Assembly (NCBI RefSeq): GCF_000711955.1
Contig: NZ_JONR01000036.1
Location: 1-50,235, forward strand
Reading direction: 5' to 3'
From: Nevskia soli DSM 19509
GTDB taxonomy: Bacteria > Pseudomonadota > Gammaproteobacteria > Nevskiales > Nevskiaceae
DNA: 50,235 nucleotides
Shown: piece after piece, positions 17,063-25,990 of the stretch
Position numbering within the stretch: position 1 is the stretch's first letter
Layout of the letters: each line of letters begins with the position of its first letter
Notes under the pieces: model-generated
The model's database searches: none
What the model was told of the DNA's origin: nothing
Seen by the model: the letters and a program-made list of their open reading frames with translations, nothing else
Program-made: the position numbers and the translations under genes

Positions 17063-17129
17063 CGCGATACGCAACCCTTACTTCCTGCAAAGCATAGAAA
17101 GCTCCCGCGATCTGCTTTATGCAGCTTGA
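16821..17129 (+). CDS. mntA: MntA-family minimal nucleotidyltransferase antitoxin
   Basis: A 102-residue MNT-domain protein with LELFGSAAAGNFDPASSDLD, i.e. Gly28-Ser29 and the metal-binding Asp41 and Asp43. Known MntA antitoxins transfer AMP to a tyrosine of the partner HEPN toxin and so silence it. The next gene, starting ten bases before this stop, is that partner. The ribosome site is weak (GAGG about 12 bases upstream). It is an intact toxin-antitoxin pair placed directly behind a decayed vapBC pair. Confidence 0.88.
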   Translation: MHETVAKLRGQVEALCRKHHVRQLELFGSAAAGNFDPASSDLDFLVEFAPLGSGEYSDHYFGLLEDLGQLFGRPVDLVVSSAIRNPYFLQSIESSRDLLYAA

Positions 17130-17457
17130 GGCGCGCAAATACGTATTCGATATTGAGCGCGCTGCCCGCGCGATTGCCAGCTTTACCGCGGGAAAGACCC
17201 TGGACGATTATCTTGCCGACCCGCTGCTGCGGTCCGGGGTGGAGCGCCAGTTTGAAATCGCCGGCGAGGCGGTCAACAAGCTGGCCAAGACCAGTCTCGA
17301 AACCGCCCGGACGATCAGGGACTACCGCAAGCTCATCGCCTTTCGTAATGTGCTGATTCATGGCTATGCCGAGGTGGACGACCGCCTGGTCTGGGATCTG
17401 GTGCAGAGCAAACTGCCGCAGCTGTTGACGGATCTTGAGACACTCGCCGGCAGCTGA
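17119..17457 (+). CDS. hepT: HepT-like HEPN-domain RNase toxin (DUF86)
   Basis: A 112-residue all-helical HEPN protein. The hallmark R-x4-H-x-Y motif reads RNVLIHGY (Arg76, His81, Tyr83); Arg and His form the ribonuclease site, and Tyr is the residue AMPylated by MntA in studied systems. The segment RQFEIAGEAVNKLAK is also typical of the family. It overlaps mntA by 11 bp, so translation is coupled with the antitoxin made first. All key residues are present and the pair should be functional. Confidence 0.88.
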   Translation: MQLEARKYVFDIERAARAIASFTAGKTLDDYLADPLLRSGVERQFEIAGEAVNKLAKTSLETARTIRDYRKLIAFRNVLIHGYAEVDDRLVWDLVQSKLPQLLTDLETLAGS

Positions 17458-17497
17458 TCGGCCGCCGACCGGCCTGGGCGATACAATCCCCGGCATC

Positions 17498-18355
17498 ATG
17501 AAAATCCTCATCGCCATCCCCAACCAGGACTTCGACCCTACCGAGGTGGCGGTGACCTGGCAGGTGCTGAAGGCGGCGGGGCACACCCTGCACTTCGCCA
17601 CGCCGGACGGGCAGCGCGGGTATGCGGACCCGATCATGATCAGCGGCGAAGGGCTGGACCCCTGGGGCTTCATCCCGCTGCTGCGCAAGATCCGCCTGAT
17701 CGGCCTGAGCCTGCGCGCCCAGGGCGGCGCGCGGCGGGCCTACCGGGCGCTGGAGCGGGACGCGCAGTTCCTCAAGCCGCTGCGTTACGAAGACCTGCGG
17801 GTGGACGACTTCGAGGCGCTGGTGCTGCCAGGCGGGCACGCCAAGCGCATGCGCGCCTACCTGGAGAGCGCGGTACTGCAAGGTTTCGTGGCCGACTTCT
17901 TCGACAGCGGCAAGCCGGTGGGCGCGGTGTGCCACGGCGTGGTGCTGGCCGCGCGCAGCATTTCGAAGAAGACCGGCCGCTCCGTGCTGTATGGGCGCAA
18001 GACCACGGCGCTGACCTGGAAGCTGGAGAAATCCGGCTGGCTGCTATCCAAATTCCTGGCGCGGTTCTGGGACCCGGGTTATTACCGCACCTACAGCGAG
18101 GCCAAGGGGCAGCCGGCGGGGTACATGAGCGTGCAGGCCGAGGTGACGCGGGCGCTGGAGAAGGCGGAGGATTTCATCGACGTGCCGCGGGATGCGCCGC
18201 ATCAGTTTGCCAAGACCAGCGGAGTGGTGCGGGATTCGGCTGGCGACTCGAAAGCGGCTTGGGTGGTGCGGGATGGGAATTATGTTTCGGCGCGGTGGCC
18301 GGGGGATGTTTATACGTTTGCGCGGGCGTTCGCGGAGCGCATCAGCCAGGCTTGA
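17498..18355 (+). CDS. DJ-1/PfpI family (type 1 glutamine amidotransferase-like) protein
   Basis: A 285-residue protein of the DJ-1/PfpI superfamily. It starts with a beta-strand and conserved acid region (MKILIAIPNQDFDPTEVAVTW, Glu16), has LVLPGGHAKRMR, and the nucleophile elbow VGAVCHGVV with Cys145-His146. Such proteins act as glyoxalase-III-like hydratases, chaperones or amidases; which applies here is not visible. It is longer than the usual 180-230 residues because of an insertion near 60-95 and a C-terminal extension. I place the start at 17498, 40 bp past hepT, since the upstream frame overlaps hepT. No strong ribosome site is seen. Confidence 0.82.
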   Translation: MKILIAIPNQDFDPTEVAVTWQVLKAAGHTLHFATPDGQRGYADPIMISGEGLDPWGFIPLLRKIRLIGLSLRAQGGARRAYRALERDAQFLKPLRYEDLRVDDFEALVLPGGHAKRMRAYLESAVLQGFVADFFDSGKPVGAVCHGVVLAARSISKKTGRSVLYGRKTTALTWKLEKSGWLLSKFLARFWDPGYYRTYSEAKGQPAGYMSVQAEVTRALEKAEDFIDVPRDAPHQFAKTSGVVRDSAGDSKAAWVVRDGNYVSARWPGDVYTFARAFAERISQA

Positions 18356-18537
18356 ACGGATTGCTTCGCAAGGCACTCGGGACGAACGGAGGGTGCGGCT
18401 GGCTGAAAGCTACCCCTCCCGCATTTGGCTTAACACAGAGTGCCATTTAGGCACTCTGTGCCCGAGCCAAATGCCCTCCGGCGCGACCTCTCCCGTCCCA
18501 CGGGGACTCCCTTCGGTCGCAAGGGAGAGGTAAGCAG
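18356..18537. repeat. Repeat block with a 54-nt two-stem hairpin
   Basis: A partial REP-like tail (CTCGGGACGAACGG near 18377-18390) is followed by a large hairpin at 18421-18474: outer arms GCATTTGGCT and AGCCAAATGC, an asymmetric internal loop (TAA against CCCG), inner arms CACAGAGTGCC and GGCACTCTGTG, and a 5-nt loop. A CCTCTCCC/GGGAGAGG repeat (18489-18531) follows. The large hairpin interrupts what looks like one repeat unit, as if inserted. Confidence 0.65.
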
Positions 18538-18538
18538 T

Positions 18539-19444
18539 TCAAGCCTTAAAAACTTCCATCACTCTTTCCCTCAGCCATTTATTCGCCGGCTCCGCTTCCA
18601 CATTGGCGTGCCAGTAGAGGTGCGCGTCCAGGGTGGGCATGGCCAGGGGGAAGGGGAGGATCTGGTTGCCGAACTGTTTGCTGGCGATGCGGGCGTAGGT
18701 TTCCGGCATGGTGAGGATGAGGTCGGTGCGGCTGACGACGCTGCAGGCGGCGAAGTAGTGCTGGCAGCGGAGGCGGATGTTGCGCTGGTGGCCGTGGCGG
18801 CCCAGTTCCATGTCTTCCATGCCGGGGCCGGCGCGGCGGGAGCTGGCGAGGATGTGGTCCTGCTTGAGGTAGGTCTCGATGGTCAGGCCGGGGCGCACGG
18901 TGGGGTGGCCTTTGCGCGCGACGACGACGAGGGGATCGACGCCGATGGGGGCGTGGTGGATGTGTTCGGACAGGGGCAGGAGGAGGACGTCGATGGCGGC
19001 GTCCAGGGTGCCCATGGCGAGTTCGGACTCGAGCTCGCGGCGGTCGGCGCGGACGGCGGCGATTTCTATATGCGGGGCTTGCCTGGCGACGCGCTCCATG
19101 AGCGCGGGCAGGAGGGTGGCTTCGAGCACGTCGCGCACGGCGATGGTGAATTTGACCTGGCTGGTGGCGGGGTCGAAGCGGGCGACCTGGTTGAGGGTGA
19201 TTTCCAGGTTGCGCAGGGAGCGGCGCACGGGCTCGATGATGCCGCGGGCCAGGGGTGTGGGGACCATGGCCTGGCCCTGGCGCTCGAACAGGGGGTCTCC
19301 GAACATTTCACGCAGGCGGGAGAGGGCGTGACTGATGGCGGGCTGGGTGAGGTGGAGCTTGCGGGCGGCCTTGGTGATGCCGCCTTCGGTGTAGATGGCG
19401 TCCAGCACCACGAGCAGGTTGAGGTCCACGCGGTTGAGATGCAT
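18539..19444 (-). CDS. LysR family transcriptional regulator
   Basis: A 301-residue LTTR. The N terminus is the winged helix-turn-helix (LNLLVVLDAIYTEGGITKAARKLHLTQPAISHALSRLREMFGDPLFER), followed by a linker helix and the periplasmic-binding-like effector domain. The style, including the opening HLNRVDLNLL, resembles the NodD/PcpR-type subgroup that regulates aromatic or fatty-acid degradation. It is divergent from an APH-type kinase and an acyl-CoA dehydrogenase, which are candidate targets. The 346-bp space between them is filled with repeats, and I found no clear T-N11-A motif. Confidence 0.9.
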   Translation of the reverse strand: MHLNRVDLNLLVVLDAIYTEGGITKAARKLHLTQPAISHALSRLREMFGDPLFERQGQAMVPTPLARGIIEPVRRSLRNLEITLNQVARFDPATSQVKFTIAVRDVLEATLLPALMERVARQAPHIEIAAVRADRRELESELAMGTLDAAIDVLLLPLSEHIHHAPIGVDPLVVVARKGHPTVRPGLTIETYLKQDHILASSRRAGPGMEDMELGRHGHQRNIRLRCQHYFAACSVVSRTDLILTMPETYARIASKQFGNQILPFPLAMPTLDAHLYWHANVEAEPANKWLRERVMEVFKA

Positions 19445-19790
19445 GGGGCTTATGACCGGGGATGCAGGGGATTCATTTGAATGAGCTTAGTGGGGGGCTT
19501 AGGCTGGGGCAAATGTCGCGCTTTTGGGGCTTTTGGCCTTTTTGGTTGCGGCTTTGGGCTGGGTGTCGCCTGGGCTCATCCCTCGATACGAATCGCTGCG
19601 CGATTCACTCGGGACGAACGGGGCTTTTTTGCTGGGCGGGTGAGAAGCATCGGCGGCCACGGGCCGCCCTACTGTTTATAGGCTGGCGCCTCACCCCAGC
19701 CCCCTCCCCTGCCCCTATCCCGTAAACGGGAGAGGGGTTCTTCGGGGCATGATGGTTTTACTGGATTCGATACGGAAGAGAACTTAGCGC
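19445..19790. repeat. Repeat-rich intergenic region upstream of the APH-type gene
   Basis: Contains a REP-like unit (19580-19621, ATCGC-TG-GCGAT stem), a GCGGCCACGGGCCGCC unit (19650-19672) and a CCCTCTCCC-family repeat (19690-19737). The last 50 bp before the ATG must hold the promoter of the plus-strand gene. No gene is seen. Confidence 0.65.
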
Positions 19791-20858
19791 ATGAGCCAGG
19801 AGTTTGCGGGTACCACCGAGGTGCGGGAGAAGCATCGCTTTGATGAAGCGAAGCTGGAGGCTTATCTGCGTGAGCATGTGGCGGGGTATGAAGGGCCGCT
19901 GCAGGTGGTGCAGTTCAAGGGCGGGCAGTCGAATCCTACGTTTGGGCTGATTGCGGGCGGGAAGCGCTATGTGTTGCGGCGGAAGCCGCCGGGGAAGCTG
20001 CTGCCTTCCGCGCATGCGGTGGACCGGGAGTACAAGGTGATTACGGCGCTGCATGGGACGGCGGTGCCGGTGGCGAAGACGTGGTGCCTGTGCGAGGACG
20101 ACTCGGTTATCGGCACGGCGTTTTATGTGATGGATTGGGTGGACGGGCGGGTGCTGTGGGACCCTGCCTTGCCGGGGCTGGAGCCGGCGGAGCGGGCGGC
20201 GATCTTCGATGAGATGAACCGGGTGATCGCGGAGCTGCACACGGTGGACTATGCGGCGGTGGGGCTCGCCGATTACGGCAAGCCGGGGAATTACTTTGCG
20301 CGACAGATCGACCGGTGGAGCAAGCAGTACCGGGCTTCGGAGACGCAGAAGATCGAGTCGATGGAGCGGCTGATCGAGTGGCTGCCGCAGCATATTCCGC
20401 CGGGGGATGAGACTTCGATCGTCCACGGGGATTACCGGCTGGACAATCTGATACTGGATGCGGCGGCGCCGAAGATTCTGGCGGTGCTGGACTGGGAGCT
20501 TTCGACGCTGGGGCATCCGCTGGCGGACTTTGCCTATCACTGCATGACGTGGCACATCCCGAAGGGGGTATTCCGCGGGTTGGCTGGGGTGGATCTGGCG
20601 GCGCTGGGGATTCCGAACGAGCAGGATTATGTGGCGGCTTATTGCCGGCGGACCGGGCGCGAGGGGATCGATCCGAATCACTGGGATTTTTATATTGCTT
20701 ACAACTTGTTCCGGCTGGCGGCGATTCTTCAGGGGATCGCGGGGCGGGTGAAGGATGGGACGGCGGCGAGTCCGCAGGCGGCGATGATGGGGGCGGCGGT
20801 GCAGCCGCTGGGGGATCAGGGGTGGAAGCTGGTGGGGAAGATTTTGGCGCGGGGGTGA
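19791..20858 (+). CDS. Aminoglycoside phosphotransferase-like kinase (ACAD10/11-associated type)
   Basis: A 355-residue APH/choline-kinase-fold protein. The catalytic loop is IVHGDYRLDN with the base Asp and metal-binding Asn, and the DFG-equivalent Asp lies in LAVLDWELSTLGHP. The N-terminal lobe begins with LQVVQFKGGQSNPTFGL, in the style of the phosphotransferase domain fused to acyl-CoA dehydrogenase in ACAD10/ACAD11. In bacteria this type is commonly next to an acyl-CoA dehydrogenase, as here (21250-22479). ACAD10/11 work with 4-hydroxy fatty acids, the kinase phosphorylating the 4-hydroxyl, so a role in hydroxy-acid catabolism is plausible. An antibiotic-resistance role is unlikely. Confidence 0.85.
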   Translation: MSQEFAGTTEVREKHRFDEAKLEAYLREHVAGYEGPLQVVQFKGGQSNPTFGLIAGGKRYVLRRKPPGKLLPSAHAVDREYKVITALHGTAVPVAKTWCLCEDDSVIGTAFYVMDWVDGRVLWDPALPGLEPAERAAIFDEMNRVIAELHTVDYAAVGLADYGKPGNYFARQIDRWSKQYRASETQKIESMERLIEWLPQHIPPGDETSIVHGDYRLDNLILDAAAPKILAVLDWELSTLGHPLADFAYHCMTWHIPKGVFRGLAGVDLAALGIPNEQDYVAAYCRRTGREGIDPNHWDFYIAYNLFRLAAILQGIAGRVKDGTAASPQAAMMGAAVQPLGDQGWKLVGKILARG

Positions 20859-21200
20859 TGGTGGTGGGGCGGCGCGGTGGATGATGCGCTTCCCTCTGCA
20901 CATCCTAACGGCGCTGAGCTGGACGGTCGCCTTGGTCCCTCGATACACCCGCTTCGCGGGCACTCGGGACGAACGGAGTGAGTGTATGGGGTTGGATGCG
21001 GCGGCCACAGGCCGCCCTACTGTTAGCTCCGCATACCCAATAGCGTTGGGGGAGCAGTTGAGGAGAGTTGGTGCTTTGTGACCCTCGTCCCTCGATACAA
21101 ATCGCTGCGCGATTCACTCGGGACGAACGGAGGCGATGGGGCCAGGTGACATCAAAAGCGCCCCTCACCCCTGCCCCTCTCCCGTAGGGAGAGGGGAGTG
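20859..21200. repeat. Repeat block between the kinase and dehydrogenase genes
   Basis: Holds REP-like units of both stem types (20937-20978 with CCCGC-TT-GCGGG; 21088-21131 with ATCGC-TG-GCGAT), a GGCCACAGGCCGCC unit (21000-21021) and a CCCTCTCCC/GGGAGAGGG hairpin (21164-21197). No gene is visible. The block separates two functionally linked genes on the same strand. Confidence 0.7.
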
Positions 21201-21249
21201 GAAGCGGTTTCGGATTATTTTGGTACACAGCGGTACGGAGGAACACACC

Positions 21250-22479
<1,230 letters not shown>

Positions 22480-22536
22480 GCGTATCGATTTGGTTGTGCT
22501 GGCGGAAGGCGGTACCAGGGCGTTCGAGGTGTGCGC

Positions 22537-22806
22537 GATCAGGCTCTGGATACCGGCTTTCGCCGGTATGACGGCGTTGGGTTGAGGGATGGCGGAGTCT
22601 TCAGCGCGGATGAGGGCTCGGCGCTGGGCCGCCCCTCGATACAAATCGCTTCGCGATTCACTCGGGGCGAACGGAGGGTGGTGCTGGAGCGGGGGAAAAG
22701 CAGGGTGCGTGGTGTTTGGCGGATGAGCACTTCGCTGCGGGCTTACCCCTCTCCCTAGCCCTCTCCCGTCCCACGGGGACTCCCTCCGGTCGCAGGGGAG
22801 AGGGGA
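22537..22806. repeat. Repeat block downstream of the acyl-CoA dehydrogenase gene
   Basis: Contains a GGATACCGGC/GCCGGTAT hairpin (22548-22573), a REP-like unit with ATCGC-TT-GCGAT (22632-22677) and a long CCCTCTCCC-family repeat (22744-22805). Short frames across it encode repeat-derived peptides only. Confidence 0.7.
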
Positions 22807-22828
22807 TGGAGGCCGGGCGTTCGCCGGG

Positions 22829-22851
22829 GTGAATGTCCAGTGGACATTCAC
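22829..22851. repeat. Perfect 23-bp palindrome
   Basis: Arms GTGAATGTCCA and TGGACATTCAC flank a single G. It sits within an outer CCGG...CCGG pair and has no T tract. It could be a protein-binding site or the end of a repeat; the region 22852-23060 otherwise contains nothing I can name. Confidence 0.5.
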
Positions 22852-23069
22852 CTGATCCGGCTCACCCCCCTCTTGGGTGGCTCTCATGGCCTCCTGGGCG
22901 GGTTATAAACTGAACGGTATTCCTGATAACCGGCAAAGAAACGTAAACGTCGGCGGGCTTTCTAGCGTTGCGGCGACAATCCTGGGTATGATCCCCTGAC
23001 ATCCGTTTGCGTAAGTTGGGCGTAAGGGAACTACAGGCTCAGCTTTGCGGCTGCCGTGCGAGGGCGCGG

Positions 23070-23094
23070 TATGATCGCAGTCGTCTTGGGGGAG
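23070..23094 (+). promoter_or_regulatory. -10 box and strong ribosome site of the 39-codon ORF
   Basis: TATGAT at 23070-23075 is a good sigma-70 -10 hexamer, though the -35 (TTGCGG, 23045-23050) is poor and 19 bp away. GGGGGAG at 23088-23094 lies five bases before the ATG at 23100, giving a very short leader. Confidence 0.5.
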
Positions 23095-23099
23095 TAAAC

Positions 23100-23219
23100 A
23101 TGCAATCGATTCAACAACCGCGCCGGGCACAGGTGCGGACCATCGACGTTGACGTCCAGTGGGCGCTCTGGGCTTTTCTTTTCGGCATCGCGGCCGGACT
23201 GGCTTTGCATTTAACCTGA
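23100..23219 (+). CDS. Small single-span membrane protein, 39 residues
   Basis: Begins MQSIQQPRRAQVRTIDVDV and continues QWALWAFLFGIAAGLALHLT. A strong ribosome site (GGGGGAG) selects the start inside a longer open frame. The layout is the same as the small proteins at 15507 and 23720: about 19 polar residues, then one C-terminal transmembrane helix opening with WA-x-x-AF-x-x-G-x-x-x-G. The N-terminal half is not related to theirs by eye, so a common origin is uncertain. It may be a member of the same broad class or a case of convergence on a small helix design. Function is unknown. Confidence 0.6.
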   Translation: MQSIQQPRRAQVRTIDVDVQWALWAFLFGIAAGLALHLT

Positions 23220-23719
23220 AGGTTTGCGCGAGCGGGCCCGCCGGTTGCTGAAAGCCGCTAAAAGCAGCCACGTGCCTGCGTGGTAAAAAATAACTATGCG
23301 TGATGCGGCCTTGGTGCCGCCACTCCGCCATGCGATTGATATTCCTGATGATTTTATAGGCCTGGCGGCGCCAGGCCGGCGGCTGGCCGAGGCCATTGCA
23401 GGGCTGGGACCTCCCATATGGCGGGCATTTTGTTACGCTGTTTGACGCAACGGAGTGCCCGCTTCCAGCGCCCTACACGTGCCGGCAGGAGCCGCGGTGA
23501 AGGCAGGTAACAAGAGCTGATGGCAGCGGTCGCGCGGCGATGCGAGCCTGTTGCCCGCGCCCCGCTTGCCGGGATGCCGCTCCCCCACCTGCCTTGCCCT
23601 GCCATCCGCGCCGCCCGTGACCGTGTGCATGGAGTTGTATGGCCGGCTACTGAACCGGCAGCGGGAACCGGCGATGACATTCAAAACAAAACAGGCGCTC
23701 AGGCGCAGGAATGCAGATC
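23220..23719. other. Intergenic stretch between two small ORFs
   Basis: A 500-bp stretch. A CCACG/CGTGG hairpin is near 23269-23284 and a CCTGGCG/CGCCAGG palindrome near 23362-23376. A 49-codon frame starting at 23296 has no ribosome site and no recognisable feature. I call no gene here. Confidence 0.45.
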
Positions 23720-23839
23720 ATGATGACTTATTACGATCACCGGCTGGGACGTGAACGGGTAAAGCGGCGCTACACCTGGGCTGCTGTTGCGTTTTGCGGC
23801 GGGGCAGTTTTCGGCGCGCTCGTCGCGCACATCCTGTAG
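23720..23839 (+). CDS. Small single-span membrane protein, 39 residues (paralogue of 15507-15629)
   Basis: Starts MMTYYDHRLGRERVKRR and ends YTWAAVAFCGGAVFGALVAH-IL. It shares YYDH, LGRER, KRRY, WAA and the helix pattern AF-x-x-G-x-x-x-G with the ORF at 15507. AGGA lies nine bases before the first ATG; a second ATG follows at once. A GC-rich hairpin with a T-rich tail (23879-23905) closes the unit 40 bp downstream, which supports an independently transcribed gene. Predicted topology is a basic cytoplasmic N-terminal half and one inner-membrane helix. Function is unknown; small proteins of this kind often adjust a larger membrane complex. Confidence 0.72.
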   Translation: MMTYYDHRLGRERVKRRYTWAAVAFCGGAVFGALVAHIL

Positions 23840-23878
23840 GACCACGGCGGCGCAAAAACCACCGGGTGTTTCGCACTT

Positions 23879-23905
23879 AAGCCGGCCTCGAGCCGGCTTG
23901 TTTAT
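23879..23905 (+). terminator. Rho-independent terminator after the small ORF
   Basis: Stem AAGCCGGC (23879-23886) / GCCGGCTT (23892-23899) with loop CTCGA, followed by GTTTATT. It also overlaps the convergent sulfatase stop codon, so it may serve both strands. Confidence 0.75.
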
Positions 23906-25656
23906 TGGTCGATCGGCGGCAGCAGCGGCGGCAGGATGGGCTGGGCGACGCCGACGCGGGTGACGTAGACGGCCCAGTCGGCGATGAGCTCGGCGACGAT
24001 CTGGGGGTTGGCGCTGGCGACGTCGGTGGTTTCGCCGCGATCGGTGTCCATGTTGTAGAGCTGCCAGTCGTGGTCGATCAGGGCCGCCGACGAGGGCAGC
24101 AGGTAGTTCACCACGCGCGTTAATTTCCACGGGCCTTTGCGGACGTAGCGGATGTCGTTGACTTCGTCGGCGATGACGTCGGTGGCGCCATAGACGGCGC
24201 TGCGCTGGCCATTCAATAACGGTAACAGGGACTGCCCTTCCGGCGGCGCGACCGTGCGCCCCTGGTATTGCGCGCCCGGCGTGGCGACGCCGGCGGCGGC
24301 GAGGATGGTGGGCTCGACGTCGAGCAGGGAGGCGAGCGCGGGGCTGGGGCTTTGGCCTGCGCCCTGGCGCGGCAGGCGGACGATGGCGGGGACGGAGATG
24401 CCGCCTTCGGCGGTGAAGCCCTTGAACAGGCGCAGGGGCGCGGTGCCGGCTTCGGCCCAGCGGGTGCTGCGGAAGATGAAGGAGCCGGGGCGGCCGTAGT
24501 TGGCGAGGCTGTTGTCGATGTCGGTGTTGCCGGTGCTATCGACGTAGGGGATGAAGCCGTAGCCCATGCCGTCGGCGCCGTTGTCGGAGACGAAGACGAT
24601 GAGGGTGTTGTCGTATTCGCCGATCTGCTTGAGGTAGGCGATGAGTTTGCCGACGTTGTCGTCCAGATTGGTGAGCATGCCGGCGAAGACTTCCATGATG
24701 CGGGCTTCGCTCCGCTTGTCGGCGGCGGAGAGGGTGTCCCAGGCCTGGTTGGTGAGGACGCCGGGCTGGCCGAAGCGGACCATCACGGCTTCGTCGCCGG
24801 GGTTGGGGGTGAAGTCCTGCGGGACGATGCCGAGGGCTTTCTGCTTTTGCAGGCGGGCGTTGCGGATGGCGTCGTAGCCGGCGTCGTACTTGCCTTTGTA
24901 GAGGCTGAGGTAGGCGTCCGGCACTTGCAGGGGGAAGTGGACGGCCTGGAAGGCGAGGTAGGCGAAGAAGGGTTTGCCGTCGCCGTGGTCGGCGCCGATG
25001 TAGCTTTGCAGGCGGCTGACGAAGTAGTCGCTGGAGTAGAAGTCGGCCGGAAGGGTGGCCTGGGTGCCGTTTTCGTAATAGGCGCGGGCGGCGGATTCGG
25101 CACGCGTGGGGGTGGCGGCGTAGTTGCTGCCGAAGGCGGCGCTGTAGTCCATGGAAAAGGATTGCTCGAAGCCCCATTTCACCGGGCCGCCGCCGCCGAG
25201 ATGCCACTTGCCGGCCATGTAGGTGTGATAGCCGTTGTCGTGCAGGACCTGGGCGATGGTGAGGGTGTTGTCGGTGAGGTTGCCCTTGTAGTTGGCGTCG
25301 CCGGCGTAGAAGTAGGTGCTCTCCGGCAGGGTGCCCATGCCGACGAGGTGGTGATCGGCGCCGGTGAGGAGGTTGGCGCGCGAGGTGGCGCACAGCGGCG
25401 TGGCGTGGAAGTTGGTGAGGACCTTGCCCTCCTGGGCAAGCTGGTCGATGTTCGGGGTGCTGATTTCGCTGCCGAAGGCGCCGAGGTCGGAGTAGCCGAG
25501 ATCGTCGGCGAGGATGATGATGACGTTGGGGCGGGCGTTGCTGCCGGAACCGCCGGGTGAGCCGGAGCTGCCGCAGGCGGACAGGGTGACGAGGCCGGCG
25601 ATGGCCAGCAAGGCGTGCAGCCTTGCGCCTGGCTTGCGCGTGTCGATTCGAGTCAT
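23902..25656 (-). CDS. Arylsulfatase-family lipoprotein
   Basis: A 584-residue sulfatase. The signal peptide ends in the lipobox LSAC (Cys28), so the enzyme should be lipid-anchored. RPNVIIILADDLGYSDLGAFG supplies the metal-binding Asp51/Asp52, and HTYMAGKWHLGG and VFVSDNGADG are further family marks. The formylglycine site reads CATSR (Cys89-Arg93), while the common consensus is C-x-(P/A)-x-R, so a Thr stands at the third position. Maturation by a formylglycine-generating enzyme could be altered, or this subfamily may tolerate it. No maturase gene lies nearby. Substrate is unknown. It is convergent with the small membrane protein gene. Confidence 0.85.
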   Translation of the reverse strand: MTRIDTRKPGARLHALLAIAGLVTLSACGSSGSPGGSGSNARPNVIIILADDLGYSDLGAFGSEISTPNIDQLAQEGKVLTNFHATPLCATSRANLLTGADHHLVGMGTLPESTYFYAGDANYKGNLTDNTLTIAQVLHDNGYHTYMAGKWHLGGGGPVKWGFEQSFSMDYSAAFGSNYAATPTRAESAARAYYENGTQATLPADFYSSDYFVSRLQSYIGADHGDGKPFFAYLAFQAVHFPLQVPDAYLSLYKGKYDAGYDAIRNARLQKQKALGIVPQDFTPNPGDEAVMVRFGQPGVLTNQAWDTLSAADKRSEARIMEVFAGMLTNLDDNVGKLIAYLKQIGEYDNTLIVFVSDNGADGMGYGFIPYVDSTGNTDIDNSLANYGRPGSFIFRSTRWAEAGTAPLRLFKGFTAEGGISVPAIVRLPRQGAGQSPSPALASLLDVEPTILAAAGVATPGAQYQGRTVAPPEGQSLLPLLNGQRSAVYGATDVIADEVNDIRYVRKGPWKLTRVVNYLLPSSAALIDHDWQLYNMDTDRGETTDVASANPQIVAELIADWAVYVTRVGVAQPILPPLLPPIDQ

Positions 25657-25801
25657 GGCCCCTGCTCCGGTTTTTATGTGCGCGGCTCGCGCGCGGGTGT
25701 TACCCGTCAGCGCGGTTTTGAGTTGCCGGAATTTACGCTATCGGATGCGGGGTGCGGGGGATTCATCCGGAGAGATTAGAAGGATAGATGGGCGGGGAAT
25801 A

Positions 25802-25963
25802 AGGGCTGGTTGGCCGCCCCGGGCGATGGCGCGGCAGTCCCGGGTAGCGCTGCGCGCTTCCCGGGCTACGAGGCCAGAGAGGAATGCGCGGGGATCGGTT
25901 GATCGTAGGGCGGCCTGCGGTCGCCGGTTGTTTCGCGCAGCGGCGGCCACGGGCCGCCCTACA
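25802..25963. repeat. Paired inverted repeats
   Basis: First, CCCGGGTAGCGC/GCGC-CCCGGGCTAC-type arms around 25838-25869. Second, GTAGGGCGGCC (25905-25915) and GGCCGCCCTAC (25952-25962) form the ends of a long hairpin. The same GGCCGCCCTAC motif recurs at 19661-19671 and 21012-21021. These are dispersed palindromic repeats between the sulfatase gene and eda. Confidence 0.65.
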
Positions 25964-25990
25964 AAAGCGGGCTCTCTTATTTGACCTTTG

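Noticed and set aside
19791..20858. Aminoglycoside-resistance kinase
   Set aside because: The fold is shared, but the N-terminal lobe and the neighbouring acyl-CoA dehydrogenase point to the ACAD10/11-type metabolic kinase.
23296..23445. A 49-codon frame between the two small membrane-protein genes
   Set aside because: It has no ribosome site, no hydrophobic span and no similarity to the neighbouring small proteins.
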